From Rhodopirellula europaea 6C (GTDB lineage Bacteria > Planctomycetota > Planctomycetia > Pirellulales > Pirellulaceae), in NCBI RefSeq assembly GCF_000338295.1, contig NZ_ANMO01000011.1, forward strand, positions 1 through 64,000: DNA of 64,000 nucleotides. The letters run 5' to 3'. Positions 18,351 to 26,025 of this stretch are shown here, piece by piece (the stretch's first letter is position 1; every line of letters begins with the position of its first letter). The notes below the pieces were generated by a model, which saw nothing but the letters and a program-made list of their open reading frames with translations, was not told where the DNA came from and did no database searches. The position numbers and the translations under genes are program-made.

Positions 18351-20360
18351 TCAGTACCAATACACGCTGAAGACGTGACCGGCCAACAAAGCTGGCAGCG
18401 GAACAAATAAAGCGATGTGGATCCAAGTCAACTTGGGTCGCCAAGCTCGCATGAACATCGCGGAGTCGCCCGACAACTTTGATTCAAGCGATGACGCTAT
18501 CCCCGCCAAACCACCAACCAGAGCCAGCAACAGGAACGTCAGGCTGAGAGCAAAATTCAGATTGCTCCCCATGCGAACGCCGGTGTGAACAATCAGTCCA
18601 AACAGCATCGCAGTACCGATTGCTGTGTGAGCCGCTCGCCACCATCCATAGTCGCCAAAGCTGATTCGCTTGACTCGTTTTCGTAGCGAAAAGACGAGCG
18701 CGGCCAACATTAGAAACAACAACGAAAAACCGCTGACTTGTTTGATGAATCCGTCACGCCAAAACAAATCGATTTTCCGCCAGGAATCCTGAACGCTGGT
18801 CGCAAACGGAAGCGGAGGCATCAAAAACAAGGCCAACGCCAAGCATGCAGCGAGAACCGAAGCGACCAGCACAACTTTGCTGCCACGGACGTTGACCTGC
18901 TCAGGTCCTTCGCCAACCAATTCACACAGCAAGTTGGTGCAGGTTCCGCAAGCCGTTCCCGCACCAGTCGCGGCGGATAACTGCGACGCGGTGGAATGTC
19001 CATCAGCGATTGCCAACCCGAGTTGATGACGCGTGATTCCCATGCAAGAACACACCGTCGCATGTCCCGGCCATTGATGGATCTGAAGCCCGGTCCCACC
19101 GGCATAAGGCATCCCCGTCCGCTGGAAACGAACACGTTGGGTTGGCCACAACCGTTTGTGCTGGGCGACGGACATGCGAATCAAATTCACATCGTCCCAC
19201 TCACCGACCGATGCCGCCCCAACGACGCGGCCTTGTTCTAAGATCAACTTTCGATAGCCGTTTTCGCCATCATGGGTGACAACAACCCCTGAAGTCGACT
19301 CACCAATCGCTTTACCAAGTGTGATGACCGGAACGCCAAGCAACTTCAGTTCGACAGATTCTTCACTGTCGACAAATTCAGCTTGTTCGCCGGCCAAACG
19401 TGCGGCCAATACATCGGCCATACGATAACAAGGAGCCACCAAGCCGTGAATGTGTCCATCAACCGCGGCACACTCTCCGATCGCGAAAACGTGTGGGTCG
19501 CTGGTTTCCAATCTCCGGTTCACCGCGATGCCACCTCGCGGACCGAGCTCCAAACCGGCGTCGCGGGCCAACTCGTCGCGAGGTCGGATCCCTGCGGCGA
19601 CCAGAACAATATCCACTTCGGTCGGTTCCGCGTTTTCATACTGCAGCGTTAGGCGGCCGTCTTGCGGCAAGATTGCTTTCGTGCGCCGAGTGACATGAAC
19701 ATTGACGCCCAACGACTCGACCTTCTCCCGCAATACCTTCGCGGCTTGCGCATCCAGCTGCCGTGCCATCAACCCGGGGGCAACTTCCAAGATCGTGGTC
19801 GCCAACCCAAGATCCGTGATCACTTTCGCGGCTTCCAAACCAAGCAATCCACCACCGATGACGGCCGAAGTCTTGGCATCGTGTTCGCGAACGTATCGCT
19901 GGATGGCTTCCAAATCATCGATCGTGCGATAGACAAACACTCCGGGGCTGTCCGAACCCGAAATCGGTGGCACCCAGGGATAGGACCCGGTCGCCAATAC
20001 GAGATGGTCGTACGATTCAACGCCTCCCCGATCATCGTAAATCTGCTGACGATCGAGATCAATTCGCGTGATGCGACGTCCCGTATGCAGTTCGATATCG
20101 TTCGCTTCGTACCAGTCTCTCGGCGAGAGCAACAATTCCGATTCGGCTCGTCCCGACAACAACGACGAAAGGTTCACCCGATCGTACGCCGGACGGGGTT
20201 CTTCGCCGAAAACCGAGATCGCAAACCGCGAACGTTGGCTGCTGCCGATGACTCGTTTGCAAAAACCGTGTGCGGCCATCCCGCCCCCAACAATCACCAA
20301 CCGCTCCGCCGATGTGACATCGACGACGGAAGGAGCGGCGAGTTGAGGGGCACCTTGCAT
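18351..20360 (-). CDS. NirB-like FAD/[2Fe-2S] oxidoreductase fused to a membrane cytochrome b-like domain
   Basis: The 669-residue fusion starts at ATG 20360. Residues 20-420 resemble the NAD(P)H-binding half of assimilatory nitrite reductase and rubredoxin reductases: GGGMAAHG for FAD, LVLATGSYP, a second Rossmann motif IGGGLLGLEAA, and FAIGECAA. Residues about 437-475 form a BFD-like [2Fe-2S] module with CSC and CGTC pairs. The rest has about five transmembrane helices with paired His residues (RAAHTAIG, LIVHTG, TWIHIAL, LAGHVFS), as expected for two b haems. The sirohaem and sulfite/nitrite-reductase half of NirB is absent, so this is not a nitrite reductase. I infer that it passes electrons from NAD(P)H into the membrane and on to the multihaem cytochrome encoded 1 nt downstream. 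Confidence 0.85.
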   Translation of the reverse strand: MQGAPQLAAPSVVDVTSAERLVIVGGGMAAHGFCKRVIGSSQRSRFAISVFGEEPRPAYDRVNLSSLLSGRAESELLLSPRDWYEANDIELHTGRRITRIDLDRQQIYDDRGGVESYDHLVLATGSYPWVPPISGSDSPGVFVYRTIDDLEAIQRYVREHDAKTSAVIGGGLLGLEAAKVITDLGLATTILEVAPGLMARQLDAQAAKVLREKVESLGVNVHVTRRTKAILPQDGRLTLQYENAEPTEVDIVLVAAGIRPRDELARDAGLELGPRGGIAVNRRLETSDPHVFAIGECAAVDGHIHGLVAPCYRMADVLAARLAGEQAEFVDSEESVELKLLGVPVITLGKAIGESTSGVVVTHDGENGYRKLILEQGRVVGAASVGEWDDVNLIRMSVAQHKRLWPTQRVRFQRTGMPYAGGTGLQIHQWPGHATVCSCMGITRHQLGLAIADGHSTASQLSAATGAGTACGTCTNLLCELVGEGPEQVNVRGSKVVLVASVLAACLALALFLMPPLPFATSVQDSWRKIDLFWRDGFIKQVSGFSLLFLMLAALVFSLRKRVKRISFGDYGWWRAAHTAIGTAMLFGLIVHTGVRMGSNLNFALSLTFLLLALVGGLAGIASSLESKLSGDSAMFMRAWRPKLTWIHIALFVPLPALLAGHVFSVYWY

Positions 20361-20752
20361 AGACAGACAAGCGGCGTGCGAACGTGGAACAGGTAGTTCA
20401 CGCAGCAGTCGATCAATCGAGTGCTCGGAACGGGGCTGGTCGTCGAGTCAAAGCACACACCATTCCAATGTCCGCACGAAAGCGTGCCGGAACGCACGGA
20501 TGGCCCCTAGCAAGTCGCTAAGGGTGCGCATCCCTCAAAAGATGCACACTTCGGGCATCTTTTGAAGCGATGGGTAATGGCGCATCTTTCGCGTATGACG
20601 GCGGAGCGGATTCTGCCGTTGAAAAGAAAGGCAGATCAATGCTTAGCAAGCGGGCATCGGTGCCCGTCGTTTAAGCGACGTTCAAAAAGAGCGTTTGATG
20701 GGACGAGCGAAAGGCTCCGTCGCCGGCGATCGTTCTGAGCACGATCACTTGT
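20361..20752. other. Intergenic region with palindromes upstream of the redox cluster
   Basis: No gene is supported in these 392 nt. They hold the 31-bp palindrome at 20535-20565 and several single copies of the half-site GCATC (20528-20532, 20582-20586). Two small hairpins lie nearer the NusG-like gene: CGGGCA-TCGG-TGCCCG near 20651-20666, and CGTCG/CGACG around 20667-20682. The region must contain both the 3' end of the NusG-like gene and the promoter of the redox operon. Confidence 0.5.
20535..20565. promoter_or_regulatory. Perfect 11-bp inverted repeat: terminator or operator
   Basis: TCAAAAGATGC (20535-20545) and GCATCTTTTGA (20555-20565) are perfect inverted repeats with a 9-nt spacer. 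The A-run before and T-run after a GC-containing core fit a bidirectional intrinsic terminator for the NusG-like gene, which ends at 20753. The outer AAGATGC-N9-GCATCTT also matches the geometry of the NO-sensing NsrR operator (23 bp), but the AT-rich core of that operator is missing. I favour the terminator reading. Confidence 0.5.
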
Positions 20753-21307
20753 TCAGGCAATCTTCTCGAGCTGGCAATCCTCGAGTTTCACGCTGACGCC
20801 TTGCTCCATAAATCGAACGAAGACGAGCAAGCGAGTTTCGTTTTCGCGGCGGATGACAGTGCCCTCGTAACCGGCGAAGGTGCCGTTCTTCACTCGAACA
20901 TGCTCACCAGGTTGAAGCTGACTTTCGATCGTCAGCGGCACGCCCATCACGATCAGGCTGCGAATTTGCTGCAGATCCTCGATCAAATCCGGGACTTGAA
21001 CGATTTCCGAAGCCTTCAAAACGGAGCCGGTGCAGATCGCTTCGTAACGAGCTTGATCGTCGCCTCGAATGAAGACGTAGGTTGAAAACAGCGGAACGAA
21101 CGATTCTCGCATCCGCCCACCTGGCGAACGAAAACGCTGTTTGATCATCGGCGCGTAGTGCGGCACACCAGCGTCACGCAGCTTGCGAACCACCGCCTTC
21201 TCTTGCCGAGATTTGGTGTAGAGCAACCACCACGGCGAATCGAGTGATTCTTCCTGGTCGATCAGATCGTCCGGGTAGCAGTCGGGTTCAAAAGGCAGAA
21301 TGGGCAT
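20753..21307 (-). CDS. NusG/RfaH-like transcription antitermination factor
   Basis: The 184-residue protein has an NGN domain (about 24-120; WWLLYTKSRQEKAVVRKL and PLFSTYVFIRGD are typical) and a C-terminal KOW domain (about 130-182; PGEHVRVKNGTFAGYEGTVIRRE). The KOW GxF/GxxG pattern is well kept. NusG paralogues of the RfaH class bind RNA polymerase and suppress pausing or termination in selected long operons. No ribosomal or secE neighbours are present, so this is a specialised paralogue and not the housekeeping nusG. It lies 101 nt downstream of aroB on the same strand. The operon it controls cannot be seen from this sequence. Confidence 0.85.
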   Translation of the reverse strand: MPILPFEPDCYPDDLIDQEESLDSPWWLLYTKSRQEKAVVRKLRDAGVPHYAPMIKQRFRSPGGRMRESFVPLFSTYVFIRGDDQARYEAICTGSVLKASEIVQVPDLIEDLQQIRSLIVMGVPLTIESQLQPGEHVRVKNGTFAGYEGTVIRRENETRLLVFVRFMEQGVSVKLEDCQLEKIA

Positions 21308-21408
21308 CGATGTGACAGCGTCCGTGGAGTCAGAGATGAACCGTTGTGAGTCCGTCGAGGGTAATCATGAAAAAGCAATGCTGCTTGCGAAACCGAGCGA
21401 ACTGCTCG

Positions 21409-22539
21409 CTATCCTTTGGGTTCGTCACGGCAAGCAAGGATCGCGGCAATGACTTTCTCGGAGGGAACATCGCCGACCATGGCAACATGTCCGATTCGGT
21501 CCGGCAACACAAACCTCAACTTCCCGTGTAAAACTTTTTTGTCGCGAGACATGACGGGAAGCATCTTTTCGGGATCCGCATCCTTCCATGCCAGCGGCAA
21601 TTTCGCGGCGGACAACACCGCCGTTTGTTCTTCTAGCAAAGATCGGTCGCACAGTTCCATGTCGATGGCCAAATGAGCGGCCATTTGCATTCCGATCGAA
21701 ACCGCTTCACCATGCAAGCAGACTCCATAGCCCGCGGTCGCCTCGATCGCGTGAGCAAACGTGTGGCCATAATTCAGGATTGCACGCCGTCCCGATGTTT
21801 CACGCTCATCCTCGGCAACCACTCGAGCCTTGGATTCACAGCTTTTTCGAATCGCGTACCGAAGCGTCTCGGCATCCTTCTCAATCAAGCGTGCGGCTTT
21901 GTCCTGCAACCAGCTAAAGAACTCGGCGTCTTCGATCACGCCGTACTTGATCACTTCCGCCATGCCGCTGATGAAATCGCGATCGGGCAACGTCGAAAGA
22001 GACTGCGTGTCGATCCAAACCATCTGAGGCTGCCAGAAACTGCCGACCATGTTCTTGCCGCCAGGCAGATTGATTCCGGTCTTGCCACCGACGCTGCTGT
22101 CGACCATCGAAAGCAACGTCGTGGGAACCTGCACAAACCTCAATCCGCGTGTGAAGGAAGCGGCAGCGAACCCGGCCAAGTCGCCGACGACTCCACCGCC
22201 GACCGCGATGACGACGCTGCGACGATCTGTCCCTGATTCCAACATCGTGTTCCAAATCGAATCGAGCATCGAAACCGACTTGCTCGTTTCACCCGATGGA
22301 ATCGAGACATTGGTGATGCGAATGCCGGCCTGATCGAGTTGTTGCTCCACTCTGCTAGCGATCGTATTTGACACCGCTGCATCGTGTATCAGCACTACAT
22401 GCGTGCAGTCGCCAACGGCCGCTCGAAAGTATTTCGCGAAATGAGGTTGCTCGGCGGATTCGGTCAATCCGGTGGAGATCCAAATGGGATAGCTGCGATC
22501 GCCAAGCGAGACTTCGATCGATTCAATCGGTTCGGTCAT
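21409..22539 (-). CDS. aroB: 3-dehydroquinate synthase
   Basis: This is the second enzyme of the shikimate pathway; it converts DAHP to 3-dehydroquinate using NAD+ and a divalent metal in the cytosol. From ATG 22539 (MTEPIESIEVSLGDRSYPI) the product has 376 residues, close to the usual length; an ATG at 22611 would add a tail that does not look conserved. Family motifs are clear: the NAD-binding AVGGGVVGDLAGFAA, PTTLLSMVDSSVGGKTGIN, AEVIKYGVI, the metal-ligand motif NYGHTFAHAIEA and LHGEAVSIGM. The NusG-like gene follows on the same strand. No other shikimate genes are nearby. Confidence 0.95.
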   Translation of the reverse strand: MTEPIESIEVSLGDRSYPIWISTGLTESAEQPHFAKYFRAAVGDCTHVVLIHDAAVSNTIASRVEQQLDQAGIRITNVSIPSGETSKSVSMLDSIWNTMLESGTDRRSVVIAVGGGVVGDLAGFAAASFTRGLRFVQVPTTLLSMVDSSVGGKTGINLPGGKNMVGSFWQPQMVWIDTQSLSTLPDRDFISGMAEVIKYGVIEDAEFFSWLQDKAARLIEKDAETLRYAIRKSCESKARVVAEDERETSGRRAILNYGHTFAHAIEATAGYGVCLHGEAVSIGMQMAAHLAIDMELCDRSLLEEQTAVLSAAKLPLAWKDADPEKMLPVMSRDKKVLHGKLRFVLPDRIGHVAMVGDVPSEKVIAAILACRDEPKG

Positions 22540-22713
22540 GAGGTCGATGGGTTGGGGCAAAGTTGGTTGCACGGTTAGGATAGTGTAGCCGTTGGCCTGT
22601 TTTTGCGGCATGCCACGGTGGCCCACTTGGCCGCGGTCCAGTGAAAGTCAATCGAGCCCGGCGTTTCGACATTGTCACCGCACTTTTGCCACTTCCAAAT
22701 TTGTGTTTCTTTG

Positions 22714-23364
22714 ATGAACGAAAACGAATCGCCCGCCGTCGACCCTCATGCGGACAAGTACAACGATCCGCGAGTGGTCGTCACGCGATACCAAGTGTTG
22801 GCGTTGGTGGCGATTGTCGTGATCGGTGCGATTGCCGCTGTGGTCAGCATCGCGGCTCGACGGACCAAGCTGGAGAAAACGACCGAGTTTTGGGGCCCAG
22901 ACGTCATCACCGCGATCCAGTTGGGTGATCATGTGGAACTGATCCCTGGCCCTGGTGCCGACTTCGCCCAAGTGGAACTGACCGCCTTCCCCGGGCTGGG
23001 GCACCTTCGCAAAGCGTTGTTGGAACAAAGCCACTACCAATGGGCGACGGTCGAGGCAGATTCGGTCGAAGCCTTGGCGGAAGCTGCTGCTTCAGAAGAT
23101 TATGCCGGCGAGGCAAAGGACCAACCAATGGTCGTCCGCTTGGAGTTTTCTGACCCGCACTATCAACGCGTTCCACCGGCTTTGATCGACGTGGAACTGG
23201 CAAGCGGAACAGTTGGGCCCGCCGATGGATCGCAAAGAGTGAAGGTGACCGATCGGGTCCGCCCGGCACTGAGGCACCAACTGAAGTTGCTAATGAAAGT
23301 CAGCGAGTTGCGTTATGGCCAGCGCACTCACGCGGCAGACGAAGAGGACCAAACCGACGAGTGA
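22714..23364 (+). CDS. Membrane-anchored protein of unknown function
   Basis: From ATG 22714 (MNENESPAVDPHADKYND) the product has 216 residues. There is one transmembrane helix at about residues 30-50 (VLALVAIVVIGAIAAVVSIAA), then a soluble domain with no recognised motif that probably faces the periplasm. The C-terminus is acidic (HAADEEDQTDE). It is transcribed away from aroB, with about 175 nt between the starts for both promoters, and converges on the DUF1294 gene. I do not recognise the family; the length and composition support a real gene. Confidence 0.7.
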   Translation: MNENESPAVDPHADKYNDPRVVVTRYQVLALVAIVVIGAIAAVVSIAARRTKLEKTTEFWGPDVITAIQLGDHVELIPGPGADFAQVELTAFPGLGHLRKALLEQSHYQWATVEADSVEALAEAAASEDYAGEAKDQPMVVRLEFSDPHYQRVPPALIDVELASGTVGPADGSQRVKVTDRVRPALRHQLKLLMKVSELRYGQRTHAADEEDQTDE

Positions 23365-23452
23365 TACGGCGCAAACGGCTTGCTCCACTCGCCAATCTTC
23401 GTGATCAAAACTGTGAGCGTCCGACGCTCGCTTGTCTCAGTGGTCGCCCCTC

Positions 23453-23773
23453 TCAGCGGAACCCCCACCACAGTATCGCGACGACCGAGACGACGTGGAT
23501 GACCGCCGCGACGACGAACGAGATCCGGTAGGAAACCTTGGACGTCTTGTGTCTCAGCTTCTGACCGGCGAGGTAGCCTCCGGGCCAACCGCCCAGCAAG
23601 CTGGCCAGCAACAGCGTCTTCTCCGGGATCCGCTGAGTTTTCCCTCGAGCGGCACGTTTGTCCTTCCAGTACAAAACCGCGGTCAACACACTGGCAAAAA
23701 ACGTCTCAGTGGCGATGATGAGTGCGAGCGTCACGGACCGTTTCTCCGAAGGCGTGTTCCATTCCCGCTGCAT
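23453..23773 (-). CDS. DUF1294 small membrane protein
   Basis: The 106-residue protein starts at ATG 23773. It has about three hydrophobic segments and the family signature: YWKDKRAARGKTQRIPEKTL, then LLGGWPGGYLAGQKLRHKTSK. DUF1294 proteins are small inner-membrane proteins of unknown function, sometimes fused to cold-shock domains; no such domain is present here. Its start codon is only 35 nt from the divergent helicase gene, so the two promoters must overlap. Confidence 0.85.
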   Translation of the reverse strand: MQREWNTPSEKRSVTLALIIATETFFASVLTAVLYWKDKRAARGKTQRIPEKTLLLASLLGGWPGGYLAGQKLRHKTSKVSYRISFVVAAVIHVVSVVAILWWGFR

Positions 23774-23808
23774 CTTGCCGCGGGTTCGTTCTTAAGATTG
23801 TTCTTCGC

Positions 23809-26013
23809 ATGTCATCACGTTCGCGCAAAGCCCGCTCGAAAGCCAAGTCCCAAAGAGAAGGCAAAACCGCGTTCAAAAATTCCGATGCCGGCTCGTTTGG
23901 CGATGGAATTCTCTCTGGTGGCAAGAAAAGCGACGCCAATTCATCCAAGATTGGCTTGGCAAATCTGAACGTTCCGTATCCTGCCGGTTTGCCGACCGAT
24001 CGCCCGCTCGACCAAGAAGACTACTTCGAGCAGCTCGCCATTTGGCTGGATCTGGAAGCTGAAGCCGAACGAGCCCGCCTCGCGAAACTGCGTCAGATTC
24101 GGTCTCAACGTGACGTCGAAAGCACCGGCCAAGCCATCGTGGGACTCGACATGGTCGATTACCACACCGGATTGGCGGGACGTTATCTATTGGACTTGGC
24201 CAAACCGGGCGGCAAAGACCTGCCCATGAACCGGCTGAAAGTCGGCTCGCCAGTCGTGCTGTCGATGGATGACGATCCGTCGGACGAAGGCATCGCGGGT
24301 GTGGTCAGTCGCCGCAAGAACCACTCAATCCAAATCGCGACTGACACCTTTCCGGTCCGCGACCAAGACGACCTGAAGAAGAAGGGCGTGGGCAAACACG
24401 GAAAATCCGGCCAACGCCCCGCCGTCGTTTCGGACCGCTTCCGCTTGGACATGTCACCGGACGAGACGACTCGGCTTCGACAGCTCGCCGCGATGGCCAA
24501 AGCCCAAGAAATTCGCGGCCGCTCAGGCAAGCTTCGTGATGTGTTACTGGGAATCAAAACGCCTCGCGTCGACGGCAACCCAATCGACACACATGAAATT
24601 GATCCCGAGAGTTTCCAGTTCGAACTCAATGACATCGACTTTCGCACCGAGCTCAACCCGCCGCAGCGCGACGCCGTCGCATTCGCGATGATGGCCGATG
24701 ATGTCGCCATCATTCATGGTCCTCCCGGCACCGGCAAAACAACGACCATCGCCGAAATCATCGCTCAGTCCGTTGAACGTGGCGAACGTGTCCTCGCCTG
24801 TGCGGCCAGCAATACCGCCGTCGACAATTTGTTGGAACGCCTCGTTCGTTTGATGCCCAACGTGGTTCGCGTCGGTCACCCGGCTCGAGTCTTCGAATCC
24901 TTGCAAGAACACACGCTCGACGCTCTGGTTGAATCAGACCCGACCAGCACCGTCATCAAAGACCTCCGTCGCGAACTCGATCAAATCCTGCGAGAAGCCA
25001 ACCGGCCAATCCGAGCGGGTGGCGGTCGAGAACGCAAACAACGCTCCGAACTGTTCAACGAAGCCGGACGACTTCGCGGCATGATCCGGTCGCAAGAACG
25101 CGGCATTGTGCGTTCGGTGATCGATCGAGCCGATGTGATCTGCACCACAACCACCATCGACGAAGAACTGCTCAGCGATCAATCGTTTGACTTGGTCGTC
25201 GTCGATGAATCGTGCCAGTGCACCGAACCAGGAATGTGGCAAGCGATCCTGCGAGCCGATCGGTTGATCTTGGCCGGCGATCATTGCCAATTGCCTCCAA
25301 CGGTCCTATCCGATGATGCCGCCAAGATCGGCATGCGAGACTCTCTGATGCAGCGATTAGTGCATCGCTACGGCGAGCGGATCTATCGCCGACTCACCGT
25401 GCAGTACCGCATGAACGAATCGATCATGCGGTTCAGCAGCGACCATTTCTACGACAGCACCTTGATCGCAGACGCTTCCGTCAAACGGCATCGCCTGTGC
25501 GATTTGCCCAACGTCGAGGAAAACGATTTCACGACCGAACCATTGCTGTTGATTGACACCGCGGGTGCGGGCTACGAAGAAGAATTGGAACCGGACGGCC
25601 AAAGCAAACTGAACCACGGGGAAGCGAAGGTCATCCTGCAGCTCGTCAAACAACTCGCCGACATGGGAGTCACCGGAGACCAAATCGCAGTCATCGCACC
25701 TTACGCCGCGCAAGTCCGCAACCTCCGCATGCGGTTGGATCTGGACGGGATCGAAATCGACACTGTCGACGGATTCCAAGGACGCGAAAAAGAGGTGGTG
25801 CTGATCACTATGACTCGCAGCAACCCAGACGGTGAAATTGGGTTCTTATCCGATCAACGCCGCAGCAATGTGGCACTCACGCGAGCCAAACGGAAACTGA
25901 TTGTCGTTGGAGACAGCGCCACGCTCTGCAGCCACGATTTCTACTCGGACCTGTATGGCTACTTCGAAGACGCCGGTGCCTATCACAGCGTCTTCACGCT
26001 GGAAGGACACTGA
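23809..26013 (+). CDS. UPF1/DNA2-like superfamily 1 helicase
   Basis: The product has 734 residues from ATG 23809 (MSSRSRKARSKAKSQ); upstream in-frame starts run into the divergent gene. A basic N-terminal tail precedes an accessory region, then the SF1 helicase motifs: Walker A GPPGTGKTTT (about 304), motif II VVVDESCQ (about 464-470), motif III GDHCQLPPT (490), motif IV QYRMNES (532), motif V VDGFQGREKEVV (about 653) and motif VI NVALTRAKRKL (about 687). This fits the UPF1-like group (IGHMBP2, SETX, DNA2-like), which unwinds DNA or RNA with 5'-3' polarity. Motif II reads DESCQ where many relatives have DEA(S/A)Q. The biological substrate in planctomycetes is unknown. Confidence 0.9.
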   Translation: MSSRSRKARSKAKSQREGKTAFKNSDAGSFGDGILSGGKKSDANSSKIGLANLNVPYPAGLPTDRPLDQEDYFEQLAIWLDLEAEAERARLAKLRQIRSQRDVESTGQAIVGLDMVDYHTGLAGRYLLDLAKPGGKDLPMNRLKVGSPVVLSMDDDPSDEGIAGVVSRRKNHSIQIATDTFPVRDQDDLKKKGVGKHGKSGQRPAVVSDRFRLDMSPDETTRLRQLAAMAKAQEIRGRSGKLRDVLLGIKTPRVDGNPIDTHEIDPESFQFELNDIDFRTELNPPQRDAVAFAMMADDVAIIHGPPGTGKTTTIAEIIAQSVERGERVLACAASNTAVDNLLERLVRLMPNVVRVGHPARVFESLQEHTLDALVESDPTSTVIKDLRRELDQILREANRPIRAGGGRERKQRSELFNEAGRLRGMIRSQERGIVRSVIDRADVICTTTTIDEELLSDQSFDLVVVDESCQCTEPGMWQAILRADRLILAGDHCQLPPTVLSDDAAKIGMRDSLMQRLVHRYGERIYRRLTVQYRMNESIMRFSSDHFYDSTLIADASVKRHRLCDLPNVEENDFTTEPLLLIDTAGAGYEEELEPDGQSKLNHGEAKVILQLVKQLADMGVTGDQIAVIAPYAAQVRNLRMRLDLDGIEIDTVDGFQGREKEVVLITMTRSNPDGEIGFLSDQRRSNVALTRAKRKLIVVGDSATLCSHDFYSDLYGYFEDAGAYHSVFTLEGH

Positions 26014-26025
26014 TCCACGGATCAG
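26010..26025. terminator. Hairpin overlapping two convergent stop codons
   Basis: CTGATCC-AC-GGATCAG is a perfect 7-bp stem whose two arms contain the TGA stops of the plus-strand helicase (26011-26013) and of the minus-strand kinase (26022-26024). It probably serves as a compact shared 3' end. There is no clear U-tract. Confidence 0.45.

Noticed and set aside
18351-20360. Annotation as nitrite reductase large subunit NirB
   Set aside because: The sirohaem/[4Fe-4S] reductase half is absent and is replaced by a membrane domain, so nitrite reduction by this protein is not supported.
19662-20396. 244-codon plus-strand open frame
   Set aside because: Antisense to the FAD domain of the oxidoreductase; no recognisable features.
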